A stretch of DNA of 64,000 nt, taken from the NCBI RefSeq assembly GCF_947500265.1, contig NZ_CANMRN010000002.1, positions 434,001-498,000 of the forward strand, read 5' to 3'. This document shows, one piece after another, positions 56,518-64,000 of this stretch. The notes under the pieces were generated by a model that worked only from the letters and a program-made list of their open reading frames with translations, did no database searches and was not told the origin of the DNA. The DNA is from an uncultured Psychrobacter sp. GTDB lineage: Bacteria > Pseudomonadota > Gammaproteobacteria > Pseudomonadales > Moraxellaceae. Position numbers and translations under genes: made by a program. Numbering within the stretch: position 1 is the stretch's first letter; each line of letters starts with the position of its first letter.

Positions 56518-57564
56518 TTACCTTTTAAGAAACATAAAGCCAACTTTGCTTCTCTTAACTATTTCCAATTTGCTTCCTTTTAAACTTGTTTCTTTCTCTA
56601 GTGCTTGACGAAGCACCTGCATTATAGGTAGCGCGATTTGGCTTGGCATACGTACTATATTGCTGATCACTATATTTCTTAACGTCCGTTTATTCTGATA
56701 ACCATTTAATCGTAGCGTTTTATCTGCTTTTTTAGCTTGTGCCAATGCCCTTATTAAATACTCATTATCTATACGGGTAAGAATGCTCCAATGACTCTGT
56801 CTGATTTTATTGGCAAGTATTTTTTTAACTTCATCTGCTTGATAGTCTTCTACTAGGTTCATGACTTCTGAATGAATAATAAATAGGTCTAATAGCTTTT
56901 TATCTGTTGAACCCGTAATCGACGTGCCTCGCTGTCTATACAGGTAAAAATTAATAGGCAACTGATATCTAACCTTAGTAGATAAGCCAAGATGCCAATG
57001 GAAAGGCCAATCCTCGTAATACAAACCCACTGGAAAACTTAGAGCAGCTGCTTGCACGACACTGGATTTAATAAATTTTAGCCATGCAAAATGCGGTAGG
57101 CTAAAATACGAATCGTCTATCTTAGTTGCCTCGAATGCTAAGCTGGCAGCTGGATACGGTAGTTCATTCTCTGCCGCTTCCTCTTTGAACGGTGCAAAAC
57201 CATATGTCACTACTTCTGCACTGGTAGTAAGAGCGCAATCTACACAAGCTGCTACTAAGCGAGTATCTACAATGTCATCAGAATCAACAAACATCATATA
57301 ATCGCCTACTGCAGATTTAATACCAGTATTACGAGCAGCAGAAAGACCGGTGTTTTCGTTATGTTGAATGACTCTTATACGCTTATCTGTAAGATGTAAG
57401 GCAAGCGCTTGTTTTGAATTATCAGTAGAGCAATCTTCAACGACAATAATTTCAATATTCTTATACGTTTGCTGCTTGATAGATTCTAAGCACGCGTCGA
57501 TATATAACGCGACGTTATATACTGGCACGATAATGCTCACCAATGGCTCTGCTAGGCTAGTCAT
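56518..57564 (-). CDS. Glycosyltransferase family 2
   Basis: 348 residues, GT-A fold. The start LVSIIVPVYNVALYIDACLESIKQQTYKNIEIIVVEDCSTDNS and the metal site MMFVDSDDIVD are standard. AARNTGIKSAVGDY lies between them. A C-terminal helical part follows with several Lys/Arg. Its start overlaps the stop of the pyruvyl-transferase-like gene by four bases (ATGA), so the two are probably translated together. The sugar transferred is not known. Confidence 0.94.
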   Translation of the reverse strand: MTSLAEPLVSIIVPVYNVALYIDACLESIKQQTYKNIEIIVVEDCSTDNSKQALALHLTDKRIRVIQHNENTGLSAARNTGIKSAVGDYMMFVDSDDIVDTRLVAACVDCALTTSAEVVTYGFAPFKEEAAENELPYPAASLAFEATKIDDSYFSLPHFAWLKFIKSSVVQAAALSFPVGLYYEDWPFHWHLGLSTKVRYQLPINFYLYRQRGTSITGSTDKKLLDLFIIHSEVMNLVEDYQADEVKKILANKIRQSHWSILTRIDNEYLIRALAQAKKADKTLRLNGYQNKRTLRNIVISNIVRMPSQIALPIMQVLRQALEKETSLKGSKLEIVKRSKVGFMFLKR

Positions 57565-58652
57565 GTAATAACCACCGATTTTTCTAAATCATGGTATTCA
57601 TTGATATGAACGGGTGACTCAGTCATGGTGCCATGAGACAGGGATAGCAGTTTGTCGATATGTTTCGAAATCTCAGCAACCTCATCTAATTCTAAAAACA
57701 CAAGTCTTGGATGATTACGTAACCAGTCTAACTGCGTTTGTCTTATCTTATGATTGGAGTTCGGCAATACCAAGCAAGGTGTACCCGATAGTAAACATAA
57801 AATCATGCCATGTAGGCGGTCAGTCACGACCAATTTTGCCGCACGAAACTGACTAAGCTTGTCAGTCAGTAATTTTTTGCAATGTACTTCGTCCAATTGA
57901 GATCCGCCAGCATGGGTATCTGTCTTTTCAATATGATAACCAGTACCTGCTAAAGCTTTATCTATAAAACCGTATTGTTCAGTGGATAGAGCAGCTTCTT
58001 TGTCATCTCGTAAGCATCGCAGAATAGTTGACGACTCTACGTCATTTGTCGTCCCAAATACTGCTGCGTTTGCACTCATAACAATATCTGGCACAAGACC
58101 AACATGGACATTACTATACTCGGCAAAAAGCTTGATAAGTTTGGCCGCTGTCATCGACTCTCTAGCGAAAATGTGTATATCTGGGTGCTTGGCGTAGACG
58201 TTTACGATACGATGCAATGCTCGTTTAGACTTAGCAGAATCACTCCAATCCAAGGTCTGAGGGAAACACACAACGCGATTCGTAGGAAACGTATTGATAA
58301 CTAATTGGCGCAGCTCCTCAATATCAGGATATGAGCTACCCATATTACCTCCCCCAATAATAGTGACAATATCCCTCTGTTGTATTTGTTGTTTAATCGA
58401 ATTAAGCACCAATCTGGTTTGACTAATAGGAACACTGACAACTTCATAATCAGTCATCACATGTTGCAAATATTGCTTTTGAGCGTGAGAGATAGCGATA
58501 TCACCAATATTGCCGTAGTCAGCCGCCAGAAAAATGAAGCATCGATTACTGTTCGGCAAGGGTAAATCTCGCGCGCCCATATAAGTAACTAAGTGTTTTT
58601 TCAGTTTAATTGGTATGAGCTTTTTTATGGCGGTAGTATTCATTTTTGACAC
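57561..58652 (-). CDS. Polysaccharide pyruvyl transferase family protein
   Basis: 363 residues. The family transfers a pyruvyl ketal (from phosphoenolpyruvate) or related groups onto exopolysaccharide sugars. Visible hallmarks are FLAADYGNIGDIAISHAQKQYL near the start, VTIIGGGNMGSSYPDIEELRQLV, VVCFPQTLDW, VVTDRLHGMILCLLSGTPCLVLPNSNHK near the C-terminus. The RLHG and GGGN segments are diagnostic of the PS_pyruv_trans family. A pyruvate ketal adds a negative charge to the polymer. Its substrate is inferred only from position. It starts four bases past the PP-loop gene stop. Confidence 0.9.
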   Translation of the reverse strand: MSKMNTTAIKKLIPIKLKKHLVTYMGARDLPLPNSNRCFIFLAADYGNIGDIAISHAQKQYLQHVMTDYEVVSVPISQTRLVLNSIKQQIQQRDIVTIIGGGNMGSSYPDIEELRQLVINTFPTNRVVCFPQTLDWSDSAKSKRALHRIVNVYAKHPDIHIFARESMTAAKLIKLFAEYSNVHVGLVPDIVMSANAAVFGTTNDVESSTILRCLRDDKEAALSTEQYGFIDKALAGTGYHIEKTDTHAGGSQLDEVHCKKLLTDKLSQFRAAKLVVTDRLHGMILCLLSGTPCLVLPNSNHKIRQTQLDWLRNHPRLVFLELDEVAEISKHIDKLLSLSHGTMTESPVHINEYHDLEKSVVIT

Positions 58653-58656
58653 TCCC

Positions 58657-59847
58657 TTATTTATTTCTCATTAACATCTTTTTTACCCACATGCGACGCT
58701 TTGACCCAAAAGGAAATAACCTACTCAATTTTGGAGATGATTTACGTTTGAGTACTTTTTCAATGTACGGAAGCCACTCAAGCCCCCTGCCCATTTCAAT
58801 CATCTCTTGACGAATTAGATACCAGTCTATGCGTACAGCGTCACTTTTCAGAACCATGAACCGGAAAAGTGACGAATCTATCGGGGTGTCAAAACAAGCA
58901 GGGTTATCAACACCTGCAAGTAAGAGATTCAGTCGAGTTCGTACACATTTTTCACAATGACCGCAGTTTCTATCATGCTTATTACCAGCCCAGCAAACAC
59001 GTAAATTTCGTATGCCTATAGACCAATTTGAAAGAATGATTAACTTCTCAGATCGACGAAATCCTGCACCATCATGAATAATTCTAAAATTGCCACAGCT
59101 CAACAATGGATCTGTTATGGGATGTGAACCCCATGGAGTAAGTAATACATCATAAGAATCGCCACTACCGATGAGTCCAATTCCTGCATATCGTTTCAAT
59201 CCACATAGAACGGAAGCAATGGCAGCCGCGTGATATTCTTCCCAATCGATAGACCACAATGCTCGAACATTTGTCTTAACGGGTAGTAGATCAACGTTAA
59301 TATCAGAAAGTACTTCGGTCGCTATCTCCACAGCACTATCAAAACCTTCTGTATCATCTAAAGGTATATCAAAGCCATGCACGAAAACTCCTGCCTTAAT
59401 ATTCCGTGTGGCATATCCTGCTCTGTCTGTCGCATGACGATAAGCGGTAAATTGGGCATCCACGCCACCAGAAAATGCAGCAATCGCACCATCTACTTGT
59501 ACGTCGCGCGCTCTAATACGATCAACTTGTATATCAATCACAAAATAACGCTCTGGTAACCATTTATTCCAGACATACTGTAGTTCTGTCAGATTGGCTA
59601 ATAGCTCGTGTGACACACTGCCATGAACCCGAATAACCGCACGTAGCTGCATCGCAGGCAACAATGTGGCTAACAAATAAGAGTCGCAATCATCGTCTTC
59701 TGGCATTGGTAGATTGATAGGATATGCAAACCACAACTCTTGCTCAGTGACACTTTCACCCATGGTTGTTTGTTTCAGCAAACAAGAACGAGTCTGTCCA
59801 TTTTCGTCACTTTTTAATGCCTGAGGAAATAAATCAATATTAAACAT
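58657..59847 (-). CDS. PP-loop ATP pyrophosphatase-superfamily protein in a polysaccharide operon
   Basis: 396 residues, no family name recognised. An N-terminal beta-rich part of about 115 residues (LWFAYPINLPMPEDDD; AVIRVHGSVSHELLANL) is followed by a PP-loop in GAIAAFSGGVDAQFTAY (126-130 SGGVD). It then has WEEYHAAAIASVLCGL, GSGDSYDVLLTPWGSHPITDPL and a C-terminal metal-site-like cluster CWAGNKHDRNCGHCEKCVRT (Cys285, 295, 298, 301). The SGGxD-plus-cysteine layout recalls QueC and asparagine-synthetase-like ligases that activate a carboxylate as an acyl adenylate. It overlaps the next GT2 gene by eight bases and precedes the pyruvyl-transferase-like gene, so it is cotranscribed. A possible role is ATP-dependent amidation or acylation of a sugar, by inference only. 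Confidence 0.8.
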   Translation of the reverse strand: MFNIDLFPQALKSDENGQTRSCLLKQTTMGESVTEQELWFAYPINLPMPEDDDCDSYLLATLLPAMQLRAVIRVHGSVSHELLANLTELQYVWNKWLPERYFVIDIQVDRIRARDVQVDGAIAAFSGGVDAQFTAYRHATDRAGYATRNIKAGVFVHGFDIPLDDTEGFDSAVEIATEVLSDINVDLLPVKTNVRALWSIDWEEYHAAAIASVLCGLKRYAGIGLIGSGDSYDVLLTPWGSHPITDPLLSCGNFRIIHDGAGFRRSEKLIILSNWSIGIRNLRVCWAGNKHDRNCGHCEKCVRTRLNLLLAGVDNPACFDTPIDSSLFRFMVLKSDAVRIDWYLIRQEMIEMGRGLEWLPYIEKVLKRKSSPKLSRLFPFGSKRRMWVKKMLMRNK

Positions 59848-60856
59848 GTCTTTTTACCTTCGCTTTAGACCAAGACAGCTGCAAAAAAGCCAATGTCATC
59901 ACATACCAACGTCGTGAAAAACATGAAATCAAAATACGAATGCCGCGGGCTGGGTGCCGTTGATGGTAATGTTGCAAACAGTTTTGATAAACGAAAGACT
60001 GGCGTATCTTTATCAACTCTGCATGGCGTTTTTTCATCTGAATATGAGCCAAGTTATTGAGCAGATATGGCAGCATATGCTCGATATAACTACGAGCAAA
60101 ATCTGATAGCAGCACTTGCCTCTCAGTAGCACTGATAGACCAGTCATGTATCCTGACTCTAGCGTTATAGTCTGCTTCAATAGACTCGAGCAGCCCTGGC
60201 TTATATTGCAAACTCGTCATCGAAGTGGCATTTTCATAGTAGTTATAGGGAGAGTCGGGTACGACAGATAAATGACTAGCTCTGTTTAAGCATTCAATAT
60301 TGAAAATACCGTCTTCACCAAGTTTTATGTCACAATCAAACCGTATATCGCCTATTAATTTTCTGCTATAAACTTTAGTACATGCATACCAATATATATT
60401 TCTATTTTCTGTCACTCTCAGTTGCAATGCTTGAATTTCCTGCCGTGAATATTCTGCTGTAATGTTATGGCGCTCGATAACAGAGCCATCTAACATTATG
60501 CGCTTATGACCAAACGCCAACATCTCAATATCCCGATTAACCGTTTGTGCAATGACAAAGTCAAAATACCAATCATCGATAGTGTCGTCCGCATCTATAA
60601 AAACGATGTAGTCGCCGATTGCGATATCAAGCCCAGTATTACGAGCATCTGCCACGCCTCCATTTTTTTGATATCTCACCGTAACCCATGCCCTATCACT
60701 TTCCCACCTGTGCAATAACCTAGCAGTGTCATCATTAGAACCATCGTCAATAACGATCAACTCAATCTCATGGTTCTTTTTCGCAACGTCAATACTACTA
60801 ATACAACGCTCAATAGTGACAGCGGCATTAAATGCGGCAATAATAACTGAAATCAT
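59840..60856 (-). CDS. Glycosyltransferase family 2
   Basis: 338 residues, GT-A fold. The opening ISVIIAAFNAAVTIERCISSIDVAKKNHEIELIVIDDGSNDDTARLL and metal site YIVFIDADDTIDDWYFD are clear, with ADARNTGLDIAIGDY between. LGEDGIFNIECLNRA is a common GT2 acceptor-loop element. The basic C-terminus (RRWYVMTLAFLQLSWSKAKVKRHV) may bind the membrane. Its stop overlaps the start of the PP-loop gene by eight bases. Sugar unknown. Confidence 0.93.
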   Translation of the reverse strand: MISVIIAAFNAAVTIERCISSIDVAKKNHEIELIVIDDGSNDDTARLLHRWESDRAWVTVRYQKNGGVADARNTGLDIAIGDYIVFIDADDTIDDWYFDFVIAQTVNRDIEMLAFGHKRIMLDGSVIERHNITAEYSRQEIQALQLRVTENRNIYWYACTKVYSRKLIGDIRFDCDIKLGEDGIFNIECLNRASHLSVVPDSPYNYYENATSMTSLQYKPGLLESIEADYNARVRIHDWSISATERQVLLSDFARSYIEHMLPYLLNNLAHIQMKKRHAELIKIRQSFVYQNCLQHYHQRHPARGIRILISCFSRRWYVMTLAFLQLSWSKAKVKRHV

Positions 60857-60925
60857 AGTGAGCCTCTTGAGTTGAGACTTCTAATGCATATCCTTTGTGC
60901 CATCCAACGCAGTCAACATATTTAC

Positions 60926-62242
60926 CTACTGCTGCACTTTATGAATATGAACCAGACGCCGAAAAGCGACATAAACGATAGATAAGCTAAGCAAGACCCC
61001 AACAAATGAGAACAGGGCAATGGCTACCATATCTGATTCAAAAACGTAAAAACCTATATACAGCGCTGCAGCACGAAATATCACTGCAAAAATCTCTCTA
61101 ATCAAAAGAAAGCGCTGCAAACGTAATGCTGGCAATGCTGCAGTACTCGCACCCGATACCAAGCTGGTCAAAAGCCAAATAGAAAGCCACTGTGAATAAC
61201 TCCCTGCTAAGGCCCACTCTGCGCCGAACACTAAAGAAAAAAGATAATCGCCAAAAACGAACACTGTACCGAATGGAACAATACCAACCACCAATAGAAT
61301 TACCGTCACTTTTAATAAAAATTGATAAGCTTCTGGTGACTTTGCTGTGATCGCACGCGTAATTTTAGGATAAAAAACCTCTCCAACAGCTTGCCCTAAT
61401 AACATCGCTGGTGCACCAAGTACCAGAACAGCCAACGAATACTGCCCAGCGGAAGAAGCACTAAATAATGATGCTAACAAGATGGTTGGTAGCCCTACTG
61501 AAGCAGCATTAAGCATACTTTGCGGCATGCGGTATATGGCAAAGTCACGCTGCGATATAGCAGCGTTACGAATACCAACCGTGCCAAACCAGTCTCGGAC
61601 ATTTAATACACCAATCCTAGGCACCCGAAGCATCTGCATCATAAAATTCGTGAGCTGTCCTGCTATCGTTAACAAAATAAGCAACATACCAGAGGGGGCC
61701 AATACACCACCTATCAACTTACTGATATCTGTCACAAGTTTGCTTTCCACATAAGCGCGAGCCTTGGCTTTGAACAAACCTACTCTGATAGCAGACTGAT
61801 CAGCAACAGCTAGAAACGCACCGGCCAATAGCGTCAACGGTAAGAGATACAACATGTATGGTGCACTTTCCATACCCGTCCATCGTGCCAAATGAACATT
61901 TCCGACATAGACAGCGATAAACGCTATAGCCGCTATAAACAAACTGAGCAATACAGACAGTCTGATAATGGCAGCGGCATCCTCGTCACTGTCAGGCATC
62001 ACAATGGCATTGGCATAACCCATGGTCGCAATCGGAGTAATAATACTGATGACTGCGGCAAATGCAGCAGCGATACCAAAATCTTCAGGACTATATAATC
62101 TGGTAAGAAACGGCATAAAGACCATAGCAATTGCCTGACCAGCAGCAATACCGCCTCCAACCATGGCCACATCTCGTACAAAGTGACTGGTTTTCAATCG
62201 ACTAATTATGCTCTGTATCGATAAAAACACTTCAGAGGCCAT
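60926..62242 (-). CDS. Wzx-type oligosaccharide flippase
   Basis: 438 residues with about 12-14 membrane helices. It starts with an amphipathic segment and VAMVGGGIAAGQAIAMVFMPFLTRLYSPEDFGIAAAF, the usual opening of the polysaccharide transporter (PST) group of the MOP superfamily. SAGQYSLAVLVLGAPAMLLGQAVGEVFYPKI and a later VFGDYLFSLVFGAEW complete the pattern. It flips lipid-linked repeat units to the periplasm for Wzy. It lies between the dehydratase gene (132-base gap) and the first GT2. Confidence 0.93.
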   Translation of the reverse strand: MASEVFLSIQSIISRLKTSHFVRDVAMVGGGIAAGQAIAMVFMPFLTRLYSPEDFGIAAAFAAVISIITPIATMGYANAIVMPDSDEDAAAIIRLSVLLSLFIAAIAFIAVYVGNVHLARWTGMESAPYMLYLLPLTLLAGAFLAVADQSAIRVGLFKAKARAYVESKLVTDISKLIGGVLAPSGMLLILLTIAGQLTNFMMQMLRVPRIGVLNVRDWFGTVGIRNAAISQRDFAIYRMPQSMLNAASVGLPTILLASLFSASSAGQYSLAVLVLGAPAMLLGQAVGEVFYPKITRAITAKSPEAYQFLLKVTVILLVVGIVPFGTVFVFGDYLFSLVFGAEWALAGSYSQWLSIWLLTSLVSGASTAALPALRLQRFLLIREIFAVIFRAAALYIGFYVFESDMVAIALFSFVGVLLSLSIVYVAFRRLVHIHKVQQ

Positions 62243-62374
62243 TACTCATCATCCAATTTGGTATGTCATAGCACTTATATCAATCACCATATCCTAAACA
62301 ATATTACCAATAAGTGATTTCATCATCTTTTCAATATCAACCCTATCACCGTTACTTAATATCATTACTATCCC

Positions 62375-64000
62375 TTAACCAACCACCTCTAACTGCTCTG
62401 TATTTATCTTTTCGGCATCAGCGTCATCGCCTTCTCGGTAGCCTTCAACGAAGGTCCTAAACTGTGCTTTCAACCATTCAGTATCGTGCCGCTTTGATCT
62501 TTCGATAAACTCAAACAAGATAGCTTCGATGTCTTCCAATGGAAAACTATGCTCCATTGCTTGCATGATGAGTGGATGAAACGTGGTCTCTATATTGTCA
62601 GCACCAATGATTAACTCTTCATAGAGTTTTTCACCTGGCCTCAATCCCGTAAATACAATTTCGATATCACCATTAGGATTGCTCGCATCTTTTAGCTCAC
62701 ACCCTGTCAGACGAATCATACGTTTTGCAAGATCCACAATTTTGACGGGCGCTCCCATATCAAGTACAAATACTTCACCACCGAACGCCATGGCCCCTGC
62801 TTGGATAACCAAACTGGCCGCTTCTGGTATGGTCATAAAGTAGCGCGTGATGTCTGGATGGGTGATGGTAATCGGACCACCTTGTTCAATTTGTTTGGTG
62901 AATAGTGGTACCACAGAGCCTGATGAACCCAAGACATTACCGAAACGCACCATACTAAAACACGTATGACTGTTGCTTTGGCTCAATCCTTGGCAGACGA
63001 GTTCAGCTAAGCGTTTGGAGGCTCCCATCACGTTGGTCGGTCGCACTGCTTTGTCAGTAGAGATCAGTACAAACGTATCAACATGAGCTTTTATTGCGGC
63101 ACAAGCACAATGGTAGGTGCCTTTGGTATTATTAATCGTGCCCTCAAATGGATTGGACTCGACAATCGGTACATGTTTATATGCAGCAGCGTGATAAATC
63201 GTTTTTATATGGTATTTTTCGAATATATTGATTAATTTTTTTTCGTTACCCACGCTTCCAATGATGCTAACAATCTCGATATTTTGATATTCAATATTAC
63301 TAATGACGTTACTAGTGACGAGGCTTCTAAGCTCTTGATCGATTGTATACAAAGCATATTCAGACTGCTCGTATAACACCAAACATGCGGGTTTGTTTTT
63401 CATGATTTGTCTACACAGCTCACTACCAATAGAGCCACCTGCCCCTGTCACAAGTACGTTTTTACCCGTAATGTTTTTTTGGAGGAGCTCAGCAACTGGA
63501 TCTACAGTCTCTCTTTCAAGCACATCTAATATATCGACCGGACGTATATGGCTGACTGTTACGATCTCATCAGCAAGCTCTCGTAAGCTAGGTAAATCCT
63601 TTAATTTGACAGAAACGCCTGACAGGCTATCCATAATCTGTTTTTTACGACCACGGCTCATAGAAGGCATTGCCAAAATCACTTGCGCGACATTTAATTT
63701 TTCTATTAACCAAGGTAACGCATGAGCAGCATATATTTTTTTACCATGTAGATAAGCCCCTATCAGCTGCGGATCATCATCGATATATGCCACTACATTG
63801 TATTTATGAGAATGTCTCAAGCTTTCTAATAGCTCTCTACCAGCCGATCCTGCACCATAAATAATCACGTTATCGCAGCAACTATCTAGGCGATCTTGAT
63901 TATCTGGTTTCTGTAGTCGATTCAGCAATCCGCGAATTATTAGCCGACTGTTCCATAACCAAATAAAGAATAAGAATAGGAATATAATTGGCGCTGAGCG
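62375..64000 (-). CDS. WbpM/PglF-type UDP-GlcNAc 4,6-dehydratase, N-terminal part cut by the window
   Basis: The frame continues open to base 64000. The first ATG-like codon inside (63928) is TTG and lies after another membrane segment (PIIFLFLFFIWLWNSRLII). So the gene begins outside the window, with at least part of the usual four-helix N-terminal domain missing. Visible: a CoA/NAD-like fold (VIIYGAGSAGRELLESLR), a Rossmann site NVLVTGAGGSIGSELCRQI, the active-site segment STDKAVRPTNVMGASKR (Met in place of Tyr, as in the WbpM type SMK triad) and LRPGEKLYEELI. It makes the UDP-4-keto-6-deoxy-HexNAc that the DegT-type aminotransferase would use. Closest to A. baumannii Gdr/WbpM by position. 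Confidence 0.93.
   Translation of the reverse strand, partial: RSAPIIFLFLFFIWLWNSRLIIRGLLNRLQKPDNQDRLDSCCDNVIIYGAGSAGRELLESLRHSHKYNVVAYIDDDPQLIGAYLHGKKIYAAHALPWLIEKLNVAQVILAMPSMSRGRKKQIMDSLSGVSVKLKDLPSLRELADEIVTVSHIRPVDILDVLERETVDPVAELLQKNITGKNVLVTGAGGSIGSELCRQIMKNKPACLVLYEQSEYALYTIDQELRSLVTSNVISNIEYQNIEIVSIIGSVGNEKKLINIFEKYHIKTIYHAAAYKHVPIVESNPFEGTINNTKGTYHCACAAIKAHVDTFVLISTDKAVRPTNVMGASKRLAELVCQGLSQSNSHTCFSMVRFGNVLGSSGSVVPLFTKQIEQGGPITITHPDITRYFMTIPEAASLVIQAGAMAFGGEVFVLDMGAPVKIVDLAKRMIRLTGCELKDASNPNGDIEIVFTGLRPGEKLYEELIIGADNIETTFHPLIMQAMEHSFPLEDIEAILFEFIERSKRHDTEWLKAQFRTFVEGYREGDDADAEKINTEQLEVVG

Noticed and set aside
50345..64000. Mobile element boundary at the polysaccharide locus
   Set aside because: No transposase, integrase or long repeats were seen at the visible edge; variation in such loci usually arises by homologous exchange.

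Overview
The window reads as a chromosomal piece of a gammaproteobacterium of the family Moraxellaceae, most likely Psychrobacter. This is judged from the moderate-to-low GC content, the style of the protein sequences (GyrA, PurA, HisZ, Der, RlmN), and the gene neighbourhoods. No species-level call is possible from sequence reading alone. Almost all genes lie on the minus strand. There are no rRNA genes, insertion sequences, CRISPR arrays or prophage genes.

Layout. 1-3425: the start of a RarD-type permease, then gyrA with its terminator. 3426-4680: a sparsely coded stretch with a 59-residue exported cysteine-rich protein, a doubtful ORF and a small membrane protein. 4697-4804: the first copy of a 108-bp structured repeat. 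4838-5695: a CmoM-like tRNA methyltransferase. 5729-10312: a three-gene Fe(III) ABC importer (fbpC-fbpB-fbpA, transcribed A to C) with a promoter overlapped by a probable Fur box. 10428-16118: rsmE-waaA, a tail-anchored Sel1-repeat protein and cardiolipin synthase. 16312-16682: a complete tRNA-Val/tRNA-Asp transcription unit with promoter and terminator. 16767-23818: a molybdate-uptake and molybdenum-cofactor cluster (transcribed moeA-moaA-moaB-mobA-moaC-moaD-moaE-modA-modB) that has no modC.

24225-31000: cell-envelope genes (MltB-type transglycosylase, NlpD-like activator, SurE, an exported Moraxellaceae-type protein and a DacA-type carboxypeptidase). 30174-32138: an orphan hybrid-like histidine kinase. 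32345-43175: the classic gammaproteobacterial ndk-rlmN-pilW-rodZ-ispG-hisS-yfgM-bamB-der run, with the second 108-bp repeat between ndk and rlmN. 43508-50066: purA, hisZ, a DUF2237 protein, corA, psiE and folD.

50345-64000 is the accessory part: a Wzx/Wzy-type surface-polysaccharide locus, cut by the window end. A WbpM/PglF-type 4,6-dehydratase, a DegT-type aminotransferase and a PglC-type phosphoglycosyl transferase make and load the first sugar. Five glycosyltransferases extend the repeat unit, a pyruvyl-transferase-family protein and an unusual PP-loop protein probably modify it, and Wzx and an EpsG-like Wzy flip and polymerise it.

Most of the window is ordinary core genome. The best candidates for something undescribed are the PP-loop protein in the polysaccharide operon (58657-59847) and the 108-bp repeat pair, which differ from each other at paired positions in ways that keep the pairing. 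No whole new defence or mobile system was found.
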